30,882 bases of DNA from contig JAFUPT010000043.1 of the NCBI GenBank assembly GCA_017481065.1, positions 1 to 30,882 of the forward strand. The letters run 5' to 3'. The translations under genes and the position numbers were made by a program. Within the stretch, counting starts at the first letter, position 1. Each line of letters opens with the position of its first letter. The stretch is from Clostridia bacterium. GTDB taxonomy: Bacteria; Bacillota_A; Clostridia; Christensenellales; Aristaeellaceae. Positions 1-7,627 of this stretch are shown here, one piece after another. A model generated the notes under the pieces. It was given only the letters and a program-made list of their open reading frames with translations. It did not search any database and had not been told where the DNA came from.

Positions 1-345
1 AAGTGCTGCGATCCCATCGCGGATGCGAAGGAACTGGCGGCCATGGGCGCAACTGTTGTGCTGAAGGGCGCGAGCCGGGTGATTGCATCCGATAAAATCA
101 ACTATATCAGTGCAAGCGGCGGATGCGGCATGGCAAGGGGCGGCTCAGGAGATATTCTGACCGGCATACTGGGTGCGCTGCTTGCCCAGCGCTTTACGAA
201 CGCTCATGATTTCTGCGCTGCCGTCGCCTGTGAAATCCACGGTCAGGCCGGGGAACTGGCACAGGAAAAGTACGGCAGCTACGCCATGAATTCCGCGGAC
301 ATCATTGAATTTTTGCCGGAGGTGTTCAGGAAATATGCGGACTGA
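1..345 (+). CDS. nnrD: ADP-dependent NAD(P)H-hydrate dehydratase, C-terminal part (5' end outside window)
   Basis: The reading frame is open from base 1 and ends in TGA at 343-345, giving the last 114 residues. The segment GCGMARGGSGDILTGILGAL (about residues 40-59 of the visible part) is the glycine-rich signature of the YjeF C-terminal/ribokinase-like NnrD family, followed by LLAQ and an A-x-x-x-HG-x-AG helix also typical of it. Family knowledge: NnrD dehydrates the S-epimer of hydrated NAD(P)H using ADP or ATP, a cytosolic nicotinamide-cofactor repair reaction. Full proteins are about 280 residues alone, or about 500 when fused to the NnrE epimerase; which form applies here cannot be seen. 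The stop overlaps the start of the next gene by 11 bases, so the two are probably co-translated. Confidence 0.87.
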   Translation, partial: KCCDPIADAKELAAMGATVVLKGASRVIASDKINYISASGGCGMARGGSGDILTGILGALLAQRFTNAHDFCAAVACEIHGQAGELAQEKYGSYAMNSADIIEFLPEVFRKYAD

Positions 346-787
346 GCTTGCCCGGATGCGCGATCTGCTGCGCGCGGCGCTGCCGGAGAGGGCGTTTCTC
401 CGGCGGGACCGGGGAGACGCGCTGTTCATCACAAACCTTCCACCGCTGCAGGCCATTCCGGGATTCACGCTGGAGGCGCGCGGCGGGATGACCTGCATCC
501 TGCCGGAAAAATGCTGGATGGAAGAATTGGAGGCGCGGCATCCCGAAGCGCCGGACAGCCTATGCGGGAGCCTCGCGCGCTTCCGGGGAGAAGCGCCCGG
601 CGACGACGCGCTGCGGCTCTTTGCCCGGGGTTTGAAGCTCCTTGACATGGAAAACGCCCCCTCAAACGAAATCGAAGCCTTTGACCGCGCGCTGCGGCAG
701 CATGCGGCCATCGCCCTGCGGGGCGGCGGCTGCGGCGGGCTCTACGCGCTGGCAATATTGAATTATGAGATCAGCAAAGGAGAATGA
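335..787 (+). CDS. Unknown small protein, 150 aa
   Basis: No family was recognised. The frame is open further upstream (an alternative start at 305), but the ATG at 335 is preceded by GGAGG at 318-322 with a spacing of about 12 and overlaps the nnrD stop, so I chose it. The protein is rich in Arg, Leu and Ala, has no signal peptide or membrane segment, and carries a Gly-rich stretch near the C terminus (ALRGGGCGGLYALAILNYE) that looks like a short buried helix or turn. Its stop (TGA 785-787) sits against the ribosome site of the following hydrolase gene, so it lies in a compact operon with nnrD and the metallo-hydrolase. Codon use resembles the neighbours. The function is not inferable from the sequence. 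Confidence 0.72.
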   Translation: MRTELARMRDLLRAALPERAFLRRDRGDALFITNLPPLQAIPGFTLEARGGMTCILPEKCWMEELEARHPEAPDSLCGSLARFRGEAPGDDALRLFARGLKLLDMENAPSNEIEAFDRALRQHAAIALRGGGCGGLYALAILNYEISKGE

Positions 788-790
788 GAT

Positions 791-1423
791 ATGAAAATCA
801 AGTATTACGCCCATGCATGCTTCGGCCTGGCCTTTGAAAACGGCCCGGTGCTGGTGACCGATCCCTACGATGAGAGCGTGACCTATCCGCCCTGCAATGC
901 GGAGTGCGACGCCGCGCTGGTGAGCCACGACCACTTCGACCACAACCATGTTGCATCCCTGTGCGGCAATTTCACCGTGATCAAGGAGCCCGGCAATTAT
1001 GAGGTGGGCGGCGTGAAGGTATCCGCCACTCCCTGCTTCCACGATCCGGAGCAGGGCGCGCTGCGGGGCAGCAACCTGATCTTCCGCATCGAGGGCGAGG
1101 GCCTTTCCATCGCGCACCTGGGCGACCTTGGCCACATGCCCAATGAGGAGCAGCTGGCCGCCATGGCAAAGCTGGACGTATTGATGCTGCCCATCGGCGG
1201 CACCTACACCATCACCACCCCGCAGGCGGAGGAGATCATCCGCACGGTGAAGCCGAAGCTGGCCATCGCCATGCACTTCAGAACCGATGATTACGAGATC
1301 AACATTTCTACTCCCGAACAGTTCATCGCCGACATGCAGGCCGTGCGCATGCCCCGGGAGATCGAAATTACCGCCGGAAACATCGGCAAGCTGCCGCCGG
1401 TGATCATTATGGACCACAAATAA
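791..1423 (+). CDS. Metallo-beta-lactamase-fold metal-dependent hydrolase (UlaG/Lactamase_B_3-like)
   Basis: A 210-residue cytosolic protein of the compact beta-lactamase-fold type. The metal motif HDHFDH is at residues 46-51, with further candidate ligands H84, H109, D112 and H162, which fits a binuclear Zn/Mn site. The opening KIKYYAHACFGL resembles the Lactamase_B_3 / UPF0173 / UlaG-like group, whose members hydrolyse cyclic or phosphorylated small molecules, although most are uncharacterised. The ribosome site AAAGGAGA lies about 7 bases before the ATG. It sits between a small unknown gene and an HD-domain gene, 12 bases before the latter, so the three are probably co-transcribed. The substrate cannot be told from sequence. 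Confidence 0.85.
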   Translation: MKIKYYAHACFGLAFENGPVLVTDPYDESVTYPPCNAECDAALVSHDHFDHNHVASLCGNFTVIKEPGNYEVGGVKVSATPCFHDPEQGALRGSNLIFRIEGEGLSIAHLGDLGHMPNEEQLAAMAKLDVLMLPIGGTYTITTPQAEEIIRTVKPKLAIAMHFRTDDYEINISTPEQFIADMQAVRMPREIEITAGNIGKLPPVIIMDHK

Positions 1424-1435
1424 AGGAGAACCGCT

Positions 1436-2023
1436 ATGCAGAGCACGATTACCCGCGAGCAGGCTTACGCCCTGCTGACCAAATACAACAAGGAACCCTT
1501 CCACATCCAGCATGCGCTGACCGTTGAGGGCGTAATGCGCTGGTATGCAAACGAGCTGGGCTACGGCGAGGACGCCGATTTCTGGGCCATTGTGGGCCTG
1601 CTCCACGACATCGACTTTGAAAACTGGCCGGAGGAGCACTGCAAAAAGGCTCCGGAGCTGCTGCGCGAGGGCGGCGTTTCCGAGGAGATGATCCACGCCA
1701 TCGTGAGCCATGGCTACGGCCTCTGTGCCGATGTAAAGCCCGAGCTGGAGATGGAAAAGGTGCTCTTTGCTTCCGATGAACTCACCGGCCTGATCGGCGC
1801 GGCCGCCCGCATGCGCCCCAGCAAGAGCGTAAGCGATATGGAGCTTTCCTCCCTCAAGAAGAAGTTCAAGGATAAGAAGTTCGCCGCCGGCTGCAGCCGC
1901 GATGTGATCAAGCATGGCGCGGAAATGCTCGGCTGGGAGCTGGATACCCTGCTGGAGAAGACCATCGCCGCCATGCGCCCGGACGAAGCCGCAATTGCGG
2001 AGCACGTAGCGAAGCTGGGTTGA
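1436..2023 (+). CDS. HD-domain protein (predicted metal-dependent phosphohydrolase)
   Basis: A 195-residue protein with an HD superfamily core. H26 lies in the first helix, the HD pair is at H57-D58 (LLHDIDFE), H87 and H92 follow, and D114 is in ASDELTG; together these form the usual metal site. HD proteins hydrolyse nucleotides or phosphate esters. This short form resembles the family annotated simply as HD domain-containing or hydrolase proteins in Clostridia, with no known substrate. A clear AAAGGAG ribosome site precedes the ATG. It follows the metallo-hydrolase gene by 12 bases and is followed by a palindrome-rich gap (2024-2217) that probably ends this transcription unit or separates it from the sugar kinase. 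No signal peptide or membrane segment. Confidence 0.82.
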   Translation: MQSTITREQAYALLTKYNKEPFHIQHALTVEGVMRWYANELGYGEDADFWAIVGLLHDIDFENWPEEHCKKAPELLREGGVSEEMIHAIVSHGYGLCADVKPELEMEKVLFASDELTGLIGAAARMRPSKSVSDMELSSLKKKFKDKKFAAGCSRDVIKHGAEMLGWELDTLLEKTIAAMRPDEAAIAEHVAKLG

Positions 2024-2041
2024 CGCTGGGGAAGACGATCT

Positions 2042-2188
2042 GGGGCAGCCCCCTCAGAAAGGCACGCTTTGCGTGCCCGGGAAACAATTCATTCGCAAAT
2101 TGTGCCCGCTCCGGGTACAATTTGCCTGCATGGGATTCTCAAGGGTCAATGACCCTTGAGCGGGGATCCAAGGGGCAGAGCCCCTTGG
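2042..2188. repeat. Intergenic palindrome cluster, locus 1 of the dispersed hairpin family
   Basis: The 194-base gap between the HD gene and the FGGY kinase gene is nearly all inverted repeats: GGGGCAGCCCC (2042-2052), GGCACGC-TTT-GCGTGCC (2061-2077), GCAAATTGT...ACAATTTGC (2095-2125, centre CCCGCTCCGGG), CTCAAGGG-N7-CCCTTGAG (2138-2160) and CCAAGGGG-CAGAG-CCCCTTGG (2168-2188). The last two match the paired modules found at four other gaps in this window. None has a clean T-run, so any terminator activity is uncertain. The kinase ribosome site starts about 17 bases after the last module. Confidence 0.75.
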
Positions 2189-2217
2189 CAACTCCCGTTG
2201 CGAAAGGAGAAACCGTT

Positions 2218-3657
2218 ATGCTGTTTATGGGAATCGACGTAGGCACGCAGGGCGTGCGCTGCGTGGTATCGGATGAGCGCGGAAACATTGCCGCGGCGCA
2301 TTCCGTGCCCTTTGAAACATTGAATATTGCCGGGCACGAGGGCTGGTATGAGCAGAGCCCGGCAGCCTGGGTGAGCGCGGCGGAGGAAGCCATACGCAGC
2401 TGCACCAGCCAGTTGGAACATCCGGAAACGATCATGGCCATTTCCATCGACGGCACCAGCGGCACGATTGTTCCTCTGGATGGAGATATGCGGCCGCTGA
2501 TGAACGGCATCATGTACAATGATCCCCGCGCCGGCGCGCAGGCAAAGCGCATCCACGAGTGCATGGGCCACATCGAAAAGAAGCTGGGCTACAAATTTGG
2601 CGCGAGCTTCTCCCTGCCGCGCATACTGTGGGTGCGGGAGGAAATGCCGGAAATCTACGAAAAGACCGCCGTTTTCGCCCACCAGGCGGATTACATCGCG
2701 GGCCTGCTCTGCGGCGAATACCGGGTGAGCGATTACAGCAACGCCCTCAAGACCGGCTACGATTTGATTGACAACCGCTGGCCGGAGGAGTACGAGACCG
2801 TGCTGGGGCTGGACCTTAAAAAGCTGCCGAAGATCGTGCGCCCCGGCGTGGCCATCGCCCATGTGACGAAGGAAGCCTGTGAAAAGCTGGGCCTTCCCGA
2901 AATCGCGGTGGTGACCGGCGGCAGCACGGACGGCTATGCTTCCGCGCTGGCGGCAGGCGCGGTGGGCGCGGGCAAGTGGGCTTCGATCATCGGCACCACC
3001 TTTGTGCTCAAGGGCGTGACCGACAAGCTGGTGATCGATCCCAACGGCTCCAGCTACTCCCACATGCTGCCCAGCGGCGAATGGCTGCTCGGCGGCGCGG
3101 CGAACCTGGGCGGCAGGGTGCTGAACTTCGCAAGGGGAGAAAAGAGCTTTGACGAGCTGAACGATGCATCGGAAGACCTGATTCCCACCGGCGTGCGCTG
3201 CTATCCGCTGACGGGCAAGGGCGAGCGCTTCCCCTTCGTGCTGCCGGACTGCGAGGCATTTTACATCGGCGATGTGACCGGCGGAAAGCTCTATCCGGCG
3301 ATCATGGAGGGCGTGGGCTTTGCCGAGAAGCTGGCCTTTGACCACATGGAGGCACTGGGCTGCCCCGTGGGCGACACGATTTACACCACAGGCGGCGCAT
3401 GCAAGAGCGCGCTGTGGCTGAAAATCCGGGCATCCATCCTGAACAGGAAGCTGATGGTTCCCGAGGTGGTGGACGCGGCGATGGGCAGCGCCCTGCTGGC
3501 AGCCTCCAACTACTTCGGCGGCCTGGAAAAGGCGGCGGAGCGCATGATACGCTACCGCAGCGTGACCGAGCCGGACCCGGCGCTGGTGGAGAAGTACGCC
3601 GGAATCTATGCCAAATTCCGTGGAGATATTGAAAAAATCTACGGTGTGGAGGTTTAA
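2218..3657 (+). CDS. FGGY-family carbohydrate kinase (xylulokinase-like)
   Basis: A 479-residue sugar kinase. The phosphate-1 motif MGIDVGTQGVRCVV is at the N terminus, DGTSGTIVPLD follows near residue 80, GGSTDGYASALAAGA carries the probable catalytic aspartate, and TTGGACKSALWLKI is the C-terminal FGGY ATP-site signature. The family phosphorylates pentoses, polyols or related sugars with ATP; the substrate is not readable from sequence. The frame is open back to 2020, but the ATG at 2218 has GGAG eight bases upstream and begins exactly at the conserved fold, so the extra N-terminal residues are a shadow of palindromic repeats. The next gene, a sugar-phosphate mutase, starts directly after the stop codon, suggesting coupled translation and a joint role in sugar-phosphate metabolism. 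Confidence 0.9.
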   Translation: MLFMGIDVGTQGVRCVVSDERGNIAAAHSVPFETLNIAGHEGWYEQSPAAWVSAAEEAIRSCTSQLEHPETIMAISIDGTSGTIVPLDGDMRPLMNGIMYNDPRAGAQAKRIHECMGHIEKKLGYKFGASFSLPRILWVREEMPEIYEKTAVFAHQADYIAGLLCGEYRVSDYSNALKTGYDLIDNRWPEEYETVLGLDLKKLPKIVRPGVAIAHVTKEACEKLGLPEIAVVTGGSTDGYASALAAGAVGAGKWASIIGTTFVLKGVTDKLVIDPNGSSYSHMLPSGEWLLGGAANLGGRVLNFARGEKSFDELNDASEDLIPTGVRCYPLTGKGERFPFVLPDCEAFYIGDVTGGKLYPAIMEGVGFAEKLAFDHMEALGCPVGDTIYTTGGACKSALWLKIRASILNRKLMVPEVVDAAMGSALLAASNYFGGLEKAAERMIRYRSVTEPDPALVEKYAGIYAKFRGDIEKIYGVEV

Positions 3658-5001
3658 ATGAGCATCTACAAGGACTGCGATATCCGCGGCATTTATGAAA
3701 AGGAAATCACCGCGGCGGACACCTACAAAATCGGCCGCGCGCTGGCCACGCTCTGCCCGGGAAAGATACTCTGCGGCGGCGATGTGCGCCTGTCCACCCC
3801 GGAGCTCAAGGGCGCGCTTTTGAAGGGACTCATGGAATCCGGCGCGGAGGTGATTGACCTCGGCACCATTCCCACCCCGGCGCTCTACTTTGCGCTGAAG
3901 CATTCCGACGCGCAGGCGGGCTGCACGGTGACCGCATCCCACAACCCGCCGCAGTACAACGGCGTGAAATTCATGATCGGCTCCGAGCCGGTGACCCGCG
4001 CCGTGATCGACAGGCTGCACGGCATCGTGGAGGACGGCGCATTTGCCGAAAAGAAAGGCAGCATCGCCCATTGGGATGTGTGCGCGGAATATCTCGCCTT
4101 CCTCGAAAAGCGCTTTTCTGCGAAGAAGCCGCTGCATGTGCTGGTGGACGCGGGCTCCGGCGCCATGAGCACGGCGGCTCCCGAGGCGTTCCGCCGCGCG
4201 GGCTACAAGGTGACTGAGCTCTTCTGCGAGGCGGACGGCTCCTTCCCCCACCGCGACCCGAACCCGGCGGAATACAAGCACCTGGGCAAGACCGGCGAGG
4301 CGGTGCGTGCCTGCGGCGCGGACTTCGGCGTGGCCTTCGATGGCGACGGCGACCGCGCGGTGTTCCTCGATGAAAAGGGCGTTCCGGTGCAGAACGAGAA
4401 ATCGCTGGTGCTGTTCATCCGTTCCCTCTTGAAGGACAGGCCCACGCCCGTGGTGTACGACCAGAAATCTTCCTCCATTATCCGCGAAGCCGTGCTGGAG
4501 ATGGGCGGAACCCCGCTGCCCGAGAAGAGCGGCCACGCATTCATCAAGAAGCGCTTCCTGGAAAACGGCGCGGCGGTTGCCGGCGAGGTGAGCGGCCACT
4601 TCTTCTTCGGCGAGCTGGGCTACGACGACGGCCTGTTTGCCGCCCTCGAAATGGCGGAGCTGATTGCAGCGAGCGGAAAGAAGCTCAGCGAGATGGTGGA
4701 AAATATCGTTTGCCCGCCCATCACCCCGGACATCCGCATTCCCTGCGCCTATGCCGAGCAACAGGACTGGCTGGATAGTGTGGAAAAGATGGCAGTGCAG
4801 AAAAACGCTGAGATCAGCCACCTGGACGGCGTGCGCGCCGATTTCCCCGATGGCTGGCTGCTGATGCGCAAGAGCGTGACCGCCGAGCAGGTTACCCTGC
4901 GCGCCGAAGCTAAGACCGAAGATCGCCTGCGGGAGCTCCTCGCCGAAGTGGCGGCGGCGCTGCCGGAGGAGGCGCGGGAAACGCTAAGGGCGCTGCTCTA
5001 A
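3658..5001 (+). CDS. Phosphoglucomutase/phosphomannomutase family protein
   Basis: A 447-residue alpha-D-phosphohexomutase. The phosphoserine loop TASHNPPQYNGVK has S94 as the catalytic serine, the metal loop FDGDGDR has D228, D230 and D232, and the sugar-binding loop GEVSGHFFF is at 309-317. This order and length match bacterial bifunctional PGM/PMM enzymes, which move phosphate between C1 and C6 of glucose or mannose (hexosamine and ribose variants exist). The ATG follows the kinase stop with no gap, with GGAGG overlapping the end of the kinase. Transcription probably ends at the hairpins in 5008-5229. All catalytic motifs look intact, so an active enzyme is expected; the exact hexose is uncertain. 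Confidence 0.92.
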   Translation: MSIYKDCDIRGIYEKEITAADTYKIGRALATLCPGKILCGGDVRLSTPELKGALLKGLMESGAEVIDLGTIPTPALYFALKHSDAQAGCTVTASHNPPQYNGVKFMIGSEPVTRAVIDRLHGIVEDGAFAEKKGSIAHWDVCAEYLAFLEKRFSAKKPLHVLVDAGSGAMSTAAPEAFRRAGYKVTELFCEADGSFPHRDPNPAEYKHLGKTGEAVRACGADFGVAFDGDGDRAVFLDEKGVPVQNEKSLVLFIRSLLKDRPTPVVYDQKSSSIIREAVLEMGGTPLPEKSGHAFIKKRFLENGAAVAGEVSGHFFFGELGYDDGLFAALEMAELIAASGKKLSEMVENIVCPPITPDIRIPCAYAEQQDWLDSVEKMAVQKNAEISHLDGVRADFPDGWLLMRKSVTAEQVTLRAEAKTEDRLRELLAEVAAALPEEARETLRALL

Positions 5002-5007
5002 AACCCG

Positions 5008-5286
5008 CTTAAGGGGTGCCGCCCCTTAAGAAACCCCGCCAGGGGAAATGATTTCTCTTGTCGGCTGCCCCACACTTTCAGTGTGTCGCAGCTACGCGGC
5101 GGCACAGCCAATGTGCTCGCCGCTAGTCACTTCGCTTCCTCCCCTGGACCCCTCTGTAAAGCAAATCGCGCCATTCGGCGGCGCGATTTGCAGAAAAATT
5201 TTAAAGGCACCCGAAAGGGTGCCTTTTTTGTGGGGTTTCCAAAGGGAATCATTCCCTTTGGTCAGGGGTCTGGGGCTGGAAGCCCC
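5008..5286. repeat. Intergenic palindrome cluster, locus 2, between convergent genes
   Basis: The 300-base gap between the mutase (plus) and a Gfo/Idh/MocA gene (minus) holds no credible gene. It contains CTTAAGGGG-N5-CCCCTTAAG (5008-5030), then a decayed copy of the CCAGGGGAAAT...CCCTGG module near 5050-5070, then GCAAATCGCGCC-N7-GGCGCGATTTGC (5161-5191), then a terminator (5203-5229), then CCAAAGGG-N7-CCCTTTGG (5239-5261) and GGGGCT-GGA-AGCCCC (5272-5286). The outer modules face each other in inverted orientation around the terminator, the same plan as at 15217-15536, 20441-20729 and 30654-30845. Confidence 0.75.
5203..5229. terminator. Bidirectional intrinsic terminator between convergent genes
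   Basis: Hairpin AAAGGCACCC-GAAA-GGGTGCC followed by six T on the plus strand. On the minus strand the same stem is followed by TTTAAAATTTTT. It can end both the mutase unit and the minus-strand sugar operon. Confidence 0.85.
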
Positions 5287-5301
5287 CAACATCCTCCCGA
5301 C

Positions 5302-6471
5302 TTACTTGATCTCGTCGATGGCTACGCGGCGGCCTTCCTTGTTGGAGAGCTTGGCAGCTTCCAGGACGCGGATATCGGCTGCGCCGTCCTCGAGGTTGGG
5401 GGTGACGATCTTATCGCCGCCGATGGCGCAGAGGAAATCATTGAAGGCGTTTACGAAGGTATGCTCGTAGCCGATGATATGGCCGCAGGGCCACCATGCG
5501 GAAACATAGGGATGCACGCCCTCGGTGACGAGGATGGTGCGATAGCCCTGCTCCTCGAGCGGGAGGGTGAGATCGGAGAACTGCAGCTCGTTCATGCGCT
5601 CGAAGTTGAACTTCAGGCTGCCCTTGGAGCCGTAGATTTCGAAATCATTGTAATTCTTGCGGCCGCCGGCGAAGCGGGAAGTTTCGATTGCGCCGAGCGC
5701 GCCGTTTTCGAAGTCGAGCAGCATGAAGGCTGCATCATCAACGGTGACGGTGCCCATCTGGGTATCGGCGGTCTTTTCGCCCTTGGAGAAGGTGGCTGCG
5801 CCTGCGCCCGGCAGGGGACGCTCCTTGATGAAGGTTTCGAAGCGTGCGGTGACTGCGGTGGGCTCGCCGATCAGGAAGCGGGCGAGGTCGACTGCGTGGG
5901 AGCCGAGATCATAGAGCACGCCTGCGCCGGCGCGGTCTGCGCGCAGATGCCAGGTGAGGGGTGCGTCTTCATCCATGATCCAGTCCTGCAGGTAAGCGCC
6001 GCGCCAGTGGTAAATCTTGCCCAGGCGGCCATCCTCGATCATCTTCTTGGCGAGGGCGACGGCGGGAACGCGGCGGTAGTTGTGGTTCAGGTAGGCGACG
6101 ACGCCGGCTTCCTTAACGGCCTTGGCCATCTCCACGCACTCGGCATAATCCATGCCGCAGGGCTTTTCGCAGACGATGTGCTTGCCGTTCTTGGCAGCCT
6201 CGATTGCCATTTCCTTGTGCATGTAGGTGGGGGTGCCGATATCGATGATATCGATGTCGGGGCGCTTCACAACTTCGCGCCAGTCATAGCTGACCTCTTC
6301 ATAGCCCCAATTCTCGGCAAAGCCTTCCAGGCGGGTGGTGCTGCCGACGATCACCTTCAGGTTCACCTTGAAGGGAGCGTCAAAGAAGGTATTTACCTTT
6401 TTCCAGGCGTTGGAATGGGCCTTGCCCATGAAGCCGCCGCCGATCATTGCGACATTCAGAACTTTTTTCAT
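5302..6471 (-). CDS. Gfo/Idh/MocA-family NAD(P)-dependent oxidoreductase (first copy)
   Basis: A 389-residue sugar or polyol dehydrogenase. The Rossmann loop GGGFMG is at residues 11-16, the hallmark EKP motif at 102-104 and the catalytic pair LYDLGSHAVDL with D188 and H192. The C-terminal half is the GFO_IDH_MocA alpha/beta domain. Such enzymes oxidise a ring hydroxyl of sugars, inositols or glycosides with NAD(P). The start at 6471 is chosen because GGAGG stands eight bases upstream and the fold begins there; the frame extends 21 codons further but without homology. It is the last gene of the minus-strand operon, after the isomerase/epimerase-like gene and a long palindrome. A Gfo/Idh enzyme next to an AP-endonuclease-2-like TIM barrel occurs in inositol breakdown and in 3-keto-glycoside chemistry, so both are options. 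Confidence 0.9.
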   Translation of the reverse strand: MKKVLNVAMIGGGFMGKAHSNAWKKVNTFFDAPFKVNLKVIVGSTTRLEGFAENWGYEEVSYDWREVVKRPDIDIIDIGTPTYMHKEMAIEAAKNGKHIVCEKPCGMDYAECVEMAKAVKEAGVVAYLNHNYRRVPAVALAKKMIEDGRLGKIYHWRGAYLQDWIMDEDAPLTWHLRADRAGAGVLYDLGSHAVDLARFLIGEPTAVTARFETFIKERPLPGAGAATFSKGEKTADTQMGTVTVDDAAFMLLDFENGALGAIETSRFAGGRKNYNDFEIYGSKGSLKFNFERMNELQFSDLTLPLEEQGYRTILVTEGVHPYVSAWWPCGHIIGYEHTFVNAFNDFLCAIGGDKIVTPNLEDGAADIRVLEAAKLSNKEGRRVAIDEIK

Positions 6472-6512
6472 GATAAATTCCTCCAGATTTATCCCGTGAT
6501 ACGGAACATGAG

Positions 6513-6663
6513 TAAACTTTGGTTTGAGGGGCAATGAGCGGCAAAGGATTTTTGTTCAAGTCAAGGAGCCGAGGCGCAGGCGTAGCAGCGCTACGTTAAG
6601 CCGACAGCGACGCAGAATTGTGCAAAAAGACGAACCGAGCATTGCCATGAAAACCAAAGTTTG
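6513..6663. repeat. Long imperfect palindrome between two operon genes
   Basis: The arms TAAACTTTGGTTT...GGCAATG (6513-6536) and CATTGCC...AAACCAAAGTTTG (6640-6663) are inverted copies. Pairing continues, imperfectly, through TTTTTG and CAA..TC blocks to a central CGTAGC-AGC-GCTACG hairpin near 6580-6596. The element starts five bases after the stop of the upstream gene on the minus strand and ends about 40 bases before the next start. It has no coding capacity. Its size and shape suggest a miniature, non-autonomous element or a REP-like RNA structure. Confidence 0.72.
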
Positions 6664-6667
6664 CGAA

Positions 6668-7528
6668 TTAGGCGTACTTTGCGCCGATCTTCTTCAGGTT
6701 GTGGACGGAAACGGCGATGGCTTCCTTTTCCATGTTCATCCATTCGGGGGCGGGGCAGTCGATCTCAACGGCGAGGAAGCCCTTGTAGCCTGCCTTGGAG
6801 AGCAGCTCGGCCAGCTTGTCGTTGTCTACCATGCCCATGCCTACCGGCACGCCGCAGAAGAAATACCAATCGGTGGGCTTTGCGGTGGGATGGAGCTTGA
6901 GGTCCTTCAGGTGGGTGGAGAATACATAGGGGGCCAGCTTTTCCATGCCGGCTACCGGGTCATCCAGCAGGCGGAGGAAGTTGCCGGTATCGAAGTTGAT
7001 GCCGAAGTTGGGAGAATCCACAGCCTGGATCATCTCCAGCATTTCATCGGAGGTGAAGTCGATGTGGTTCTCAGCAGCCAGCTTCACGCCGCAATCCTCG
7101 GCGATCTTGGTGGCTTCCTTGTACATGGGAACCAGGCGGGCGATGTGATCGCGATGGTTTTCATGGCGCCAGTCGAAGGCGGAGCCGGTGATGCGCATTA
7201 CATCGGTGCCCAGCAGGCGGGTCTTGGGGATGAGGGCCTTCATCTCTTCAAAGGCTGCGGGGTTCAGGCCGCGCTCCAGGCCGTTGGGATGGCCCCATGC
7301 GAACACGGTATCCATGTTGTAGGCCTTGAGCTTATCGCCCAGGTCCTTCAGGTATGCATCGTCCAGGGAGGGCAGGAAGCAGGTTTCCAGGGAAACGCCG
7401 TCTACATCCAGGTACTTTGCATAATCGATGAATTCATCCACGGTCGCCAGCTTCTCGGGCTGGGCCTGCATGTCATAAACTTCGCCGAACAATCTGTGGT
7501 AGCAGTAAGAGTCAATGCCGATTTTCAT
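6668..7528 (-). CDS. Sugar phosphate isomerase/epimerase-like TIM-barrel protein
   Basis: A 286-residue protein of the xylose-isomerase-like TIM-barrel (AP_endonuc_2) family. It opens with MKIGIDSYCYHR, and has DGVSLETCFLP, a LGTDVMRITGSAFDWR strand, VKLAAENHIDFTSDEM, FGINFDTGNFLRLLDDP and TKPTDWYF/FLAVEIDCPAPEW segments; E and H/D residues at these barrel ends are typical metal ligands. Relatives include inosose dehydratase (IolE), 2-keto-sugar epimerases and deglycosidases. The start at 7528 has GGGAGG about 10 bases upstream; the longer frame to 7597 runs into an intercistronic hairpin. It lies between the sugar ABC permease and a Gfo/Idh/MocA oxidoreductase gene, so it probably acts on the imported compound or on its oxidised form. 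Confidence 0.85.
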   Translation of the reverse strand: MKIGIDSYCYHRLFGEVYDMQAQPEKLATVDEFIDYAKYLDVDGVSLETCFLPSLDDAYLKDLGDKLKAYNMDTVFAWGHPNGLERGLNPAAFEEMKALIPKTRLLGTDVMRITGSAFDWRHENHRDHIARLVPMYKEATKIAEDCGVKLAAENHIDFTSDEMLEMIQAVDSPNFGINFDTGNFLRLLDDPVAGMEKLAPYVFSTHLKDLKLHPTAKPTDWYFFCGVPVGMGMVDNDKLAELLSKAGYKGFLAVEIDCPAPEWMNMEKEAIAVSVHNLKKIGAKYA

Positions 7529-7577
7529 TTGATGTAACCTCCCATTAAAATGTTTTTCGCTTGCTTCTTTTTTAAAT

Positions 7578-7605
7578 GCGCGGAGACGGACGCCCATCTC
7601 CGCGC
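7578..7605 (-). other. Intercistronic stem-loop between permease and isomerase/epimerase genes
   Basis: Perfect 9-bp stem GCGCGGAGA...TCTCCGCGC with a 10-base loop, in the 99-base gap between the permease stop and the next start. On the minus strand no T-run follows, so RNA stabilisation or partial attenuation is more likely than full termination. Confidence 0.6.
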
Positions 7606-7627
7606 TGGTTTAACGCTTATGTGATGA

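Noticed and set aside
2020..2217. N-terminal extension of the FGGY kinase by 66 codons
   Set aside because: This stretch is palindromic repeat DNA; the ribosome site and the conserved fold both begin at 2218.
5083..6537. Long plus-strand frame of 484 codons
   Set aside because: It is antisense to the Gfo/Idh/MocA gene, has no family motif and begins inside the palindrome cluster; it reflects GC-rich codon bias.
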